64,000 bases of DNA, from NCBI RefSeq assembly GCF_013371465.1, contig NZ_JABWDU010000003.1:1054001-1118000 (forward strand). The letters are read 5' to 3'. Under the pieces are notes generated by a model that searched no databases, had not been told where the DNA came from, and saw nothing but the letters and a program-made list of their open reading frames with translations. The DNA comes from Ensifer oleiphilus. Lineage in GTDB: Bacteria; Pseudomonadota; Alphaproteobacteria; Rhizobiales; Rhizobiaceae. Positions 8,513 through 16,214 of the stretch are shown piece by piece. Made by a program: the position numbers and the translations under genes. Position 1 is the stretch's first letter. Every line of letters begins with the position of its first letter.

Positions 8513-10054
8513 TTACGAGGATTCTGCCGTTGAACAGGAGAGCGCCGTTTCCGCCTTCGGGCGGAGACCGAAGACGAGCAGGCTTGCGGCCGCCGACAGC
8601 CAGACGCCGACCATGCCGTAGAGCATGACCCAGCCGAATCCCTCACTGAGGGCCGCATGGATGACGTTCTGCGACACGCCGTAGTCGGAGTTCAGCGTGC
8701 CGCCTGCGGAAATCTTTTCCGCGAGGCTGCGCAGTTCGGTCGCGGTCATCTGCCCGACAAATGAGCTTCGCAGCGAGGACAGTACGCCTTCGACCAATAT
8801 CAGGCCCATAAGGGCGATGTTGATCGCTAGCGAAATCATCCGCGCACTGGTGTCTATGCCCGAGGCCATGCCGACCCGCTCGGCGGCAACAGCGCCGGTC
8901 GCGGCGTTGGTGACGGTGGTGTTTGTCAGGCCGAGACCGATGCCCGCGACCATGCATCCCGGCAGCATCGTCATCCAGCTGGCGTCGGCATGGCCGCTGC
9001 CGATCTTCATCATCAGGAAACCGAGACCGATCGTGAAGAGGCCGGCGGGGATGACGATCCCCGGACGGAAGCGCAGCATCAGGCGCTCGGCAAAGGGCGG
9101 AACGACCAGCGGGGGAAGCGTGTAGGCGAGAAGTGCCACGCTCGCGGTGACGCCGTCATAGCCGAGACCGGCCTGAAACCAGATCGGCAGATAAATCATG
9201 AACGGCCAGAAGCTGATGTTCATGCCCATCGAACCGAACAGCGCACCGGAGAAGCTGCGGACGCGGAACACCGAAAAATCGAACATGGGCCGGGCGCTCA
9301 TCTTTTCGGCGATGACGAAGCCGATCAGGCTGAGGATGGCTAGGCCAAGGATCGACAGTGCGGTCGGGCTAGCAAAACCGAGTTCAGGGCCTTGCGTGAT
9401 GAAATAGGCAAGGCAGAAGACCGTGGCCGACAACGTGACGATGCCGGCGACGTCGAGGCGCTCGGCACCAGGGTCACGAGATTCCTGCACGCCTGCGAGC
9501 GCGAGCGCCACCGCCACGACCGCGAGCACGGCGTGAACGAGAAACACCCATTCCCAGCTCAGAAGTGCAACCGTTGCGCCGCCCACGATCGGGCCAAAGC
9601 CGAGGCCGATACCAAAGATGATGCCCCACCAGCTGAAGGCGATGCCGCGCTCACGGCCGGACGGGAACTGGTGCGAAAGAACGGCGATCTGGCAGATCAG
9701 CATCACGCCGCCGGCCATGCCCTGGAGAAAGCGGGCAACGATCAGCACCGAGGCGTCATCGGTCAGCCCGCAGATCAGCGAGGCGATGCCGAAGGCGACG
9801 ATGCCGGCGACGAAGATGCGCTTGCGGCCGTAGCGATCGGCCAGCGTTCCCGCAGCCATCAGCACGGCCGTGACTGCGATGGTGTAGGCGTTCATGATCC
9901 ATTGCAGCTGTTTGAAATCCGCGCCGAGGACCTGCTCCAGCGTTGGCAGGATCGCCGGGATACTCGATATCTCCAGGCCGAACATCGCGGTGGAGAGGCA
10001 GACGGCTGCCAGTGCCAGCCCGCTGCGGCGGTTGGTGGGTTCGTTCATTCTCAT
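8513..10054 (-). CDS. MFS transporter, DHA2 (14-helix) drug-exporter type
   Basis: The 513-aa protein has about 14 hydrophobic segments. Family motifs include LADRYGRKRIFVAG (motif A loop between helices 2 and 3), RFLQGMAGGVML (motif B), and a proline/glycine-rich GIGLGFGPIVGG (motif C) typical of drug:H+ antiporters. It would export a toxic or xenobiotic compound across the inner membrane with proton import; the substrate is unknown. The gene is divergent from a LysR regulator 164 bp away, the classic arrangement for a regulator-controlled efflux pump. Confidence 0.88.
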   Translation of the reverse strand: MRMNEPTNRRSGLALAAVCLSTAMFGLEISSIPAILPTLEQVLGADFKQLQWIMNAYTIAVTAVLMAAGTLADRYGRKRIFVAGIVAFGIASLICGLTDDASVLIVARFLQGMAGGVMLICQIAVLSHQFPSGRERGIAFSWWGIIFGIGLGFGPIVGGATVALLSWEWVFLVHAVLAVVAVALALAGVQESRDPGAERLDVAGIVTLSATVFCLAYFITQGPELGFASPTALSILGLAILSLIGFVIAEKMSARPMFDFSVFRVRSFSGALFGSMGMNISFWPFMIYLPIWFQAGLGYDGVTASVALLAYTLPPLVVPPFAERLMLRFRPGIVIPAGLFTIGLGFLMMKIGSGHADASWMTMLPGCMVAGIGLGLTNTTVTNAATGAVAAERVGMASGIDTSARMISLAINIALMGLILVEGVLSSLRSSFVGQMTATELRSLAEKISAGGTLNSDYGVSQNVIHAALSEGFGWVMLYGMVGVWLSAAASLLVFGLRPKAETALSCSTAESS

Positions 10055-10185
10055 GATCTTTCAGTGCTGCGGCGGGCCTTGTGGAGAACCGGGCAGATCC
10101 TTCCACATGCTCCGCCCGAATTGATATCGCTTGCGGACCGGGGCACCATAATTGGACCTTGATCACAACTGAATTGTATGGATAG

Positions 10186-10208
10186 CTATTTCAGAGATAA
10201 CAAAATAG
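10186..10208. promoter_or_regulatory. Candidate LysR operator in divergent MFS/LysR gap
   Basis: CTATTT (10186-10191) and AAATAG (10203-10208) form an inverted repeat with an 11-nt centre, matching the T-N11-A geometry of LysR-type sites. The right arm ends immediately before the LysR start region, fitting autoregulation together with control of the divergent MFS gene. Arms are only 6 bp. Confidence 0.4.
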
Positions 10209-10218
10209 GATGGTTGCA

Positions 10219-11127
10219 ATGACGACACTGGATGTGGATGCGGTACAGGCCTTTGTCGCGATTGCCGATTTCCAGAGCTTTACCCGGGCGGCGGAGTTCC
10301 TCGGCAGCACACAAGGCGCGATCAGCGTCAAGCTGAAACGGCTTGAAGACCGGCTCGGCGTCAGGCTGCTTGAACGCACCCCAAGGCAGGTTCGTCTTTC
10401 GGCACAGGGTGCCGTCTTCATCGAAGGCGCGCGCGAGTTCCTTGCGGCCCACGAGCGGGCGCTGGCCGGGCTGTCGTCCACGCGTCGCCGCTTCGGCCTC
10501 GGCATCGCCGCGCATGTCGCCGGGCCGGAAGTGCCGACATTGCTGGCGCGCCTCTACGCCCATGACCCGGGGCTGTGCATCGAGGTCAGGCTCGAAACAT
10601 CGCGAAACCTGCTTGGCGCTTTCGACCGCGGGGAACTGGATGCCGTCATCATCCGCCGCGACGAGGATCGGCGTGACGGCGAGACGCTCGGGCCGGAACA
10701 TTTCGGCTGGTTCGCGTCCCCCGGGTTCAAGCGCGCGCCGGGCGAGCCGCTGCGGTTGGCAGCGCTGGCGCCGCTTTGCGGTGTGCGCGATATCGCAACG
10801 CGTGCGCTCGATGGGGCTGGCGTTCCCTGGGTGGAGGTGTTCGTCGGCGTGTCGACCGCGGTCAACGCCGCCGTCTCGGCGGGGCTCGCCGTGGGGCCCT
10901 TCTCCTGTCGGCTTGCGCCCTCCGACACGGTCGAAGTCAGCAAACAGTTTGGCCTGCCGCCACTTCCGTCCTCGGAGATCGTTCTGCATTCGACGTTGAC
11001 CGATGCGCGTTCCCGTAAGGCTCTGCAAACTCTTGCCGCCGCCTTCCGCGAGCGGCACGCAGTCGCAAATGAACCCGAGATATCGGCGCAAAAAACCTGG
11101 CCGAAGATCGAACTTGCGGCGTCCTGA
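10219..11127 (+). CDS. LysR family transcriptional regulator
   Basis: The 302-aa protein begins with a LysR winged HTH: AVQAFVAIADFQSFTRAAEFLGSTQGAISVKLKRLEDRLGVRLLER across residues 8-53 in several segments, followed by an effector domain of the periplasmic-binding-protein type (about 85-290). It would bind DNA as a dimer or tetramer and respond to a small ligand. ATG 10219 is used because AGGATGG precedes it with workable spacing; an ATG 9 nt upstream lacks space for a ribosome binding site. It is divergent from the MFS gene and probably controls it. Confidence 0.87.
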   Translation: MTTLDVDAVQAFVAIADFQSFTRAAEFLGSTQGAISVKLKRLEDRLGVRLLERTPRQVRLSAQGAVFIEGAREFLAAHERALAGLSSTRRRFGLGIAAHVAGPEVPTLLARLYAHDPGLCIEVRLETSRNLLGAFDRGELDAVIIRRDEDRRDGETLGPEHFGWFASPGFKRAPGEPLRLAALAPLCGVRDIATRALDGAGVPWVEVFVGVSTAVNAAVSAGLAVGPFSCRLAPSDTVEVSKQFGLPPLPSSEIVLHSTLTDARSRKALQTLAAAFRERHAVANEPEISAQKTWPKIELAAS

Positions 11128-11132
11128 GTGCT

Positions 11133-11169
11133 GCGGGCGCGTCTGATTTTTTTGGGGGGTCGCGCCCGC
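11133..11169 (+). terminator. Possible terminator after the LysR gene
   Basis: GCGGGCGCG (11133-11141) and CGCGCCCGC (11161-11169) are perfect 9-bp complements just after the LysR stop. The 19-nt loop contains a run of seven T. The T run is in the loop rather than after the stem, so this is not a textbook terminator. Confidence 0.35.
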
Positions 11170-11233
11170 CGCCTTTAGTCGTCGGAGCGTCCCTGCCTTT
11201 GCGAACGGCTTCGGGGACGCCTTGGGCTGAAAA

Positions 11234-11626
11234 TCACCGCGTGGTGGCGAAACGCCTTTGTTCAAGACCGATCCTGCGCGCCGGTGCGGCCGGCGCCTTG
11301 ACCCAGCCCTGGCCGGTCGGTGGCTTTCTGTCGGGTTTGCTGGCGCTCGGCCCCTTCAGCCAGCGGATGATGGCCTCGAAGCCGTGTTTGGCGAGGCGTT
11401 TGGTGATCCGCAGGCTGTCTTCATCCAGATCGCAGGCGAGGCCGATTTCCTTCCAGTCGAGCTTGTTGCCGGTCTGGGGCGGCATTGCGCGCCGGGTCAC
11501 GAAATCAAGCATGTAATGGCGGAGGTTGTCGTAGTCGTGCTTGGGCAGGGCGCGGGCGAGCCGCAGCTCGCAAAACGATGCAATCTTTTGATGAAAATTG
11601 TGAACCGGGGCTGTCAATGGGGGCAT
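11234..11626 (-). CDS. Unknown 130-aa protein, possibly a truncated recombinase-like gene
   Basis: The frame has a coherent amphipathic N-terminal part (about 1-92: helices around HDYDNLRHYMLDFVTRRA and LDWKEIGLACDLDEDSLR, the latter resembling a helix-turn-helix) and a low-complexity Pro/Ala/Arg tail of about 38 residues. The N-terminal part looks like the beginning of a larger DNA-interacting protein whose remainder was lost, and the tail like out-of-frame readthrough. A relation to rhizobial plasmid integrase-like proteins is possible but rests on general resemblance only. It lies alone between the LysR gene and the dihydroxyacetone-kinase operon. Confidence 0.5.
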   Translation of the reverse strand: MPPLTAPVHNFHQKIASFCELRLARALPKHDYDNLRHYMLDFVTRRAMPPQTGNKLDWKEIGLACDLDEDSLRITKRLAKHGFEAIIRWLKGPSASKPDRKPPTGQGWVKAPAAPARRIGLEQRRFATTR

Positions 11627-11795
11627 GTCACTTGCAACTCATACGTGGTTAGCCGGCGAGGCGCCGGGGTACGGGCAGCTAAGTGAATCGCGTTAATGAA
11701 GCGTTTCGTCCGTCAGCGATTGCATGGAGCCTATGCGGACCAATCGGCAGGGACCGCCAATTTCCATCCGTAACCGACGGCCCTAAGGCTCCGGT

Positions 11796-12788
11796 TTACG
11801 ACCAGCGCAGCGCAGCGGTGATTACGGGGAAATCCCACAATTGCAGCTCCTCCGTGGTGAGGAGAGCGAGCGTGATCGACAGGCCCTGCATGTCGAGCGA
11901 CGTGACATAGGTCCCGACGAGCGAGCGCTCGATTTCAATGCCCCGCTTCTCCATGAAACGGCGGGCGGCGTTGTAAGCCAGATAAAGCTCGGCAGGTGGA
12001 GTTCCGCCGAGGCCGTTGACGAAGAGCAGCGCCTTGGCGCCGGGCTTCATCGCGATGTCGCCGACAATTGTTTCGCAGAGTTGGTGGACGATTGCGTCCG
12101 ACGCCGTGAAGGGTTGCCTGGAATGCCCCGGTTCGCCATGGATGCCGATCCCGACTTCCATTTCCCCGGCGCCGAGCGCGAAGGTGGTGCGTTGCGTGTG
12201 TGGAACCGTCACGCCGTTGAGTGCGACGCCCATCGATCGTATCCGGGTGCTCAATCCATCTCCGAGCCGCTTCAACGCCTGCAAGGGCATGCCCTGCTCG
12301 GCGGCCGCGCCAAGCAATTTTTCAATGACGAGCGTTCCGGCAACGCCGCGCCGCCCACGCCCTTCGCCGACCCGTGCCGTTTCGATGTCGTCGGCAACGA
12401 TCACGGTTTCGATGTCGTGGCGGCCCGCCGCCATCTCGATCGCCATCTCGAAGTTCATGATGTCGCCGTCGTAATTCTTGACGATCAGCAGGCAGCCTTG
12501 GCCACTATCCGTCTCTTCAATGGCGCTGATGATCTGGCTCGGCGTCGGCGAGGTGAAGACATGGCCGACGCAGGCGGCGTCCAGCATGCCCTGGCCGACG
12601 AAGCCGATGTGCATCGGCTCGTGGCCGGCGCCGCCGCCGGAGATGACGGCGACCTTTCCGGGCTGCAACTGCCGCCGGCGAACGCATTTTCGGTCCGCTC
12701 CGAACACGACGAACGACTCATGGGCACGCACGAAGCCTTCGACGCTTTCGGCCGCCATGGTTTCCGCGGTGTTCATAAACTTCTTCAT
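11796..12788 (-). CDS. dhaK: Dihydroxyacetone kinase subunit DhaK (PTS-dependent type)
   Basis: The 330-aa protein has the DhaK fold markers: ISGGGAGHEP (50-59), LLIVKNYDGDIMNFEMA, VADDIE, and GIGIHGEPGHSR with His217 as the expected substrate-anchoring histidine that forms a hemiaminal with dihydroxyacetone. It has no L domain, so it needs a separate DhaL (15573-16187). It catalyses transfer of phosphate from ADP bound to DhaL onto dihydroxyacetone or a similar short ketose. It is the last gene of the - strand operon, 60 nt after the small HTH-like gene. A second, fused kinase occurs in the same operon, so this DhaK may have a different substrate preference. Confidence 0.92.
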   Translation of the reverse strand: MKKFMNTAETMAAESVEGFVRAHESFVVFGADRKCVRRRQLQPGKVAVISGGGAGHEPMHIGFVGQGMLDAACVGHVFTSPTPSQIISAIEETDSGQGCLLIVKNYDGDIMNFEMAIEMAAGRHDIETVIVADDIETARVGEGRGRRGVAGTLVIEKLLGAAAEQGMPLQALKRLGDGLSTRIRSMGVALNGVTVPHTQRTTFALGAGEMEVGIGIHGEPGHSRQPFTASDAIVHQLCETIVGDIAMKPGAKALLFVNGLGGTPPAELYLAYNAARRFMEKRGIEIERSLVGTYVTSLDMQGLSITLALLTTEELQLWDFPVITAALRWS

Positions 12789-12848
12789 CAGGCCCCTCCC
12801 AAGGCGACGACTGGTTTACCGCTCAGCAGCGTAGCCTGCATATGGACC

Positions 12849-13259
12849 TCATTCCGACCCACCCGAGATCGCGGCGATCTTCTGCACGAGTTCGGAGATT
12901 GCTTCCTCCAGCAACCGGTTCCGCCGCTCGTCACCAAAATCGGGGACCATCAGGGACAGGTGACGCAGCTTTTCCGACGACCCGAGCTCCGGCAATTTTC
13001 CCGGATGCGCATTCTGATAGGCGGCAAGGAACCGCTCCTGCTCGGCAGCGCTGAAATGGCAGACGCGAAAGATCGTCGCGAGATGGCGAGCCGGCAGCGG
13101 CGTCGCGTAGGTCGGGCTGGTGATCTGCGTGACGAAGCTGCGGTGTTTTCCAAGCTCGGTCGCAAGCCGCTGGCGCGTCCCGGATGGCCGGTTGTCGATG
13201 ATCTGCGCCAGGATGGATTTGTAGGCGATGATGGCGTCTTCGTTGTCTTCGCGCGCCAT
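12849..13259 (-). CDS. Unknown 136-aa protein with HTH-like segment, in the dha operon
   Basis: The protein is all-helical by eye. Residues about 28-60 (RQRLATELGKHRSFVTQITS...ATPLPARHLATIFRVCHFS, read in parts) resemble a Cro/CI-type helix-turn-helix, and the pattern continues with FSAAEQERFLAAY as in XRE-type proteins that end a DNA-binding domain with a short four-helix bundle. The rest (about 85-136) is charged and unrecognised. It lies 1 nt after the Enzyme I stop and 60 nt before dhaK, so it is co-transcribed. No other regulator gene lies in or beside the operon, which makes it a candidate local regulator (inference). Confidence 0.72.
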   Translation of the reverse strand: MAREDNEDAIIAYKSILAQIIDNRPSGTRQRLATELGKHRSFVTQITSPTYATPLPARHLATIFRVCHFSAAEQERFLAAYQNAHPGKLPELGSSEKLRHLSLMVPDFGDERRNRLLEEAISELVQKIAAISGGSE

Positions 13260-13260
13260 A

Positions 13261-14853
13261 CTAGTCTCCGGCTGCCCTGGTCCCGTCGGCGTTCAATCCG
13301 ACAAGCGCCGATCCTATCGCGGGACGTTGTGCCGGCGCCACGGAAAAATGTCTGAGCCCCGCCGCAAGCAGTGCGGGCAGGGCGGATGGATCGCCGGCCA
13401 TATCCCCGCAAATACTGACGGGCTTGCCGGCGGCGAGTGTCATCGCCTGGGTAATAAGGCGCACGACGGCCGGAGCGGCCTTATCGCGATAGGCGCTGAG
13501 GTCGGACCCGTCGCGCGCGGAGGCAGCCAAGTATTGCGCAAGATCGTTTGTGCCAAACGAAAAGAACTCGGCGTTGTCGAATGTGTCGAGCATCAGGGCT
13601 GCGGCAGGTACTTCGACCATCATGCCGATCTGCGGAAGGCGATGGGCTATTTTGCGGCGAAGCAGCAGCCCGGTTTCCTCGGCAAAGATCCGCCGCATGT
13701 CGTCGATCTCGGAAGGAAAGGTCACCATCGGCAGCAGCACACGCAGGTTGCCGAAAGGGGCTGCACGCAAGAGGGCACGCACCTGAACGCGTGCGATTTC
13801 CGGCCGCGCGAGCAGCAGCCGGATACCACGCATACCCATGGCGCCTGAATCGTCTTCAAGGCCCGCAAGCGGCTTGTCCCCGCCTATGTCGAGCATGCGG
13901 ATCGTCACGGGCTTGCCACCCGCCCATTCCAGCGCGCGCCGATAGATCTGGAACTGCTTGTCTTCGTTGGCAGTATCCGCAAGCGAGCGCACGGCGAATT
14001 CCGAGCGCAACAATCCGATACCCGCAGCCGTCGCCGCATCGATGCTGGCGATCTCCCAGGGGTCGTTGACATTGATCGACAACAGGATGGGGACGCCGTC
14101 GGATGTTTGCAGCTTGCCATGGTTAATGGCAGCCGCATCGGTGCGTGACTGCCCGCGAGCCGGCGCAGACGATATGCCCTCTGCTTGCGTATCGAGAAAG
14201 ACCGTGCCGGCATCGCCGTCGATCCGCACCTGGCTGTCGGTGGCGACATCAAATCGCCCGCAACCGACCACCATCGGGATGAACTTCGCCCGGGCCAAAA
14301 GCGCGACGTGACCCGAAGCACTGCCGCCAAAAAGCACAATGCCGCCGCCCCTGGACCAGTCATGGCCGAGGAACCGGCTTGGCTCGATGTCCTTGCCGAC
14401 GAAGATCGAGCCGGCTGGAAAGTCTTCGACCGGCGTGCCGGACAGGTTGCCTAGCACGCGGTTCTTGATATCGAGGATATCGACGGCGCGGGCGCGCACC
14501 TCTTCCTCATCGGCGTCCTCGAGTTCGGCAATATGGGCATCGATGGCGGCCACCCAGGCGAAGACAGTGTGCTCTCCGGCGCTGACGCGTTTTTCGGTCA
14601 TTTCGGCAATCGTAGGATCGCGCAGTACCTCGATCTGGAAGTCGATGATATCCCTGCTTTCGCCGTCGACCCGATCGGCAAGATGCTGAAGCGCCGCGAT
14701 CGCGGTCTCGACGGCATCCGCCAGGGTGCCCGGGCCGGACGCGCCTGGCGCAACAGGCATGGAGACCAATGCCGATCTTTCCGCGAGATAGACCTGGCCG
14801 GATGCGATACCGGGGGAGGCGCCCGTCGCCTGGAGCTTAAGCGGTTCGGCCAT
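13261..14853 (-). CDS. PEP-protein phosphotransferase (Enzyme I) dedicated to the dha operon
   Basis: The 530-aa protein follows the Enzyme I plan. An N-terminal swivelling domain carries His182 in GGSASGHVALLAR (usual form GGxTSHAAIxAR); a C-terminal PEP-binding barrel has IRMLDIGGDKPL, MGMRGIRLLL, FFSFGTNDLAQY and SICGDMAGDP with the conserved Cys. It takes phosphate from PEP and passes it to HPr. ATG 14853 overlaps the end of the HPr gene by 17 nt, giving translational coupling; ATG 14868 is an alternative. Length is near that of E. coli PtsI (575) without the GAF domain of PtsP. It probably serves only DhaM here. Confidence 0.9.
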   Translation of the reverse strand: MAEPLKLQATGASPGIASGQVYLAERSALVSMPVAPGASGPGTLADAVETAIAALQHLADRVDGESRDIIDFQIEVLRDPTIAEMTEKRVSAGEHTVFAWVAAIDAHIAELEDADEEEVRARAVDILDIKNRVLGNLSGTPVEDFPAGSIFVGKDIEPSRFLGHDWSRGGGIVLFGGSASGHVALLARAKFIPMVVGCGRFDVATDSQVRIDGDAGTVFLDTQAEGISSAPARGQSRTDAAAINHGKLQTSDGVPILLSINVNDPWEIASIDAATAAGIGLLRSEFAVRSLADTANEDKQFQIYRRALEWAGGKPVTIRMLDIGGDKPLAGLEDDSGAMGMRGIRLLLARPEIARVQVRALLRAAPFGNLRVLLPMVTFPSEIDDMRRIFAEETGLLLRRKIAHRLPQIGMMVEVPAAALMLDTFDNAEFFSFGTNDLAQYLAASARDGSDLSAYRDKAAPAVVRLITQAMTLAAGKPVSICGDMAGDPSALPALLAAGLRHFSVAPAQRPAIGSALVGLNADGTRAAGD

Positions 14854-15178
14854 GCTTCTTATCTTCATCGAAGTTTCGCTCGATGAGTTCCTTGAGCGCG
14901 CGGATTGCTTCCTCGGCGAGAATCCCATCCGCCCGGATCCTGAGGATCGAGCCCTTCCTGATCCTCGCGCCCATGATCTTGATGATGCTTTTGCCGTTCA
15001 GCCAGATGTCGCTGCCGTTGACGGCGACTTCGATCGAGCAGGGAAATGACTTCGCAAGCCGGGTAAAGGTCACAGAGGGGCGCGCATGCAGCCCTACGCC
15101 ATGCTTGACCTCGATTTCCGTCTGGCACTTGGCAGCCAATGGCTCGCCCTCTCCTATGGTTAGTCTCGATCCGCTCAT
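14837..15178 (-). CDS. HPr family phosphocarrier protein in the dha operon
   Basis: The 113-aa protein contains KHGVGLHARPSVTFTRLAKSF, the HPr active-site segment with phosphorylatable His31, and NGKSIIKIMG in place of the Ser-46 region motif (S, I, and the G turn are kept). It is about 25 residues longer than classical HPr, mainly at the N-terminus. It relays phosphate from the adjacent Enzyme I to DhaM. The start at 15178 overlaps the dhaM stop as TGATG, and its end overlaps the Enzyme I start, so the three proteins are probably made in a fixed ratio. Confidence 0.88.
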   Translation of the reverse strand: MSGSRLTIGEGEPLAAKCQTEIEVKHGVGLHARPSVTFTRLAKSFPCSIEVAVNGSDIWLNGKSIIKIMGARIRKGSILRIRADGILAEEAIRALKELIERNFDEDKKHGRTA

Positions 15179-15576
15179 CAGGGCGATAGCTCCTCGGCGG
15201 TCGCGACGACCTTCGAAAGCGAGGCGCCGCCCGAAGCTTCGGCCGCGGCCATGACCGCACCCTCGACAAGCGGCGCGTTGCAAATCGACACCCTGGCAGA
15301 ACGGGGCGAGCCCAACATTTCGATGGCCATTTCGCTGTTGGTCTCGGCGCCGCCGAGATCGACGAAGACGGCAACGCCGGCCTCCGACCAGGCGCTTTCG
15401 ATCGCCCGGAGAATGCCGGTCGCATCCGTGCCGAGTTCTCCGTGAACATTGCCGCCGGACCAGGCAAGCGGCACGCTATCGCCAACCATCTGCCTGACCA
15501 TGTCGGCGATGCCCCGCGCCACGAGAGGCGAGTGGGAGACGATGACGATGCCCACGTTCACGGTCGTTGTGGTCAT
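15178..15576 (-). CDS. dhaM: DhaM, EIIA-mannose-like phosphoryl donor for dihydroxyacetone kinase
   Basis: The 132-aa protein matches the EIIA(Man)-like domain of DhaM: NVGIVIVSHSPLVARG with His15 as phosphorylation site, FVDLGGAETNSEMA, and APLVEGAVMAAAEASGG near the C-terminus. It phosphorylates ADP bound to DhaL. In E. coli, DhaM is one chain of EIIA, HPr and truncated EI domains; here the corresponding parts are three adjacent genes (dhaM, HPr, Enzyme I). It overlaps the dhaL stop by 4 nt (ATGA) and the HPr start by 1 nt. Confidence 0.9.
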   Translation of the reverse strand: MTTTTVNVGIVIVSHSPLVARGIADMVRQMVGDSVPLAWSGGNVHGELGTDATGILRAIESAWSEAGVAVFVDLGGAETNSEMAIEMLGSPRSARVSICNAPLVEGAVMAAAEASGGASLSKVVATAEELSP

Positions 15577-16187
15577 TCCGGACGGTTCTCCTCAAGGTAT
15601 CGGCAAATGGCCATGGTCAGTAAGGCACAACTCGATGCGCCGGGATCGACATGCCCGATCGAGCGATCCCCGAGATAGGCGGCGCGGCCGCGCATTGCCT
15701 TCATCGGGGCGGTGTCGTTGGCGGACAGTTCGGCCCGGCGGGCTATATCCGACAGCCGGGAGCGGTGTGCAAGCGCATCCTGCACCGGATAGAGCACGTC
15801 GAGCAGGGTCTTGTCGCCGGCGGTTGCCCGGCCACGCCGCGCCACCGCATCGATGGCGCGCTTCAGGATGATCGGAAACGCGCCACCGGATTCCTCCGCC
15901 CGAAGTTCGCGGCCCATTTCCATCAGCAATGTGCCATAGAGCGGCCCGGCGGCGCCGCCGATGTTCATCACCAGGGTCAGGCCGATCTTCTCCACGGCAT
16001 CGGGCAAAGGCAGGCTGGAGAGATTGGCTTCCTCGGCGCTGACCGCCTCGCAGCCGCGCTGCATGTTGGTGCCATGGTCTCCGTCGCCGATGGCGCGATC
16101 GAGCGCACAGAGATGTTCGCTGTTGGCCGCGATGGTCGCGCGGCAAACTTCGATCAATCCTGCAATCAGCAGCGGTTCCGTGTGCAC
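15573..16187 (-). CDS. dhaL: DhaL, nucleotide-binding subunit of dihydroxyacetone kinase
   Basis: The 204-aa protein has LDRAIGDGDHGTNMQRG (about 28-44), whose Asp residues hold two Mg ions and ADP, then NIGGAAGPLYGTLLMEMG and GDKTLLDVLYP, all DhaL hallmarks, and an ending DPGASSCALL. In PTS-type systems the tightly bound ADP is rephosphorylated by DhaM and then phosphorylates dihydroxyacetone on DhaK. The gene is 27 nt after the fused kinase gene and overlaps dhaM. Its DhaK partner is separated from it by four genes (11796-12788). Confidence 0.93.
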   Translation of the reverse strand: MHTEPLLIAGLIEVCRATIAANSEHLCALDRAIGDGDHGTNMQRGCEAVSAEEANLSSLPLPDAVEKIGLTLVMNIGGAAGPLYGTLLMEMGRELRAEESGGAFPIILKRAIDAVARRGRATAGDKTLLDVLYPVQDALAHRSRLSDIARRAELSANDTAPMKAMRGRAAYLGDRSIGHVDPGASSCALLTMAICRYLEENRPE

Positions 16188-16214
16188 CAGCGCCCTCCCA
16201 GCCGCTTCGTCGCC

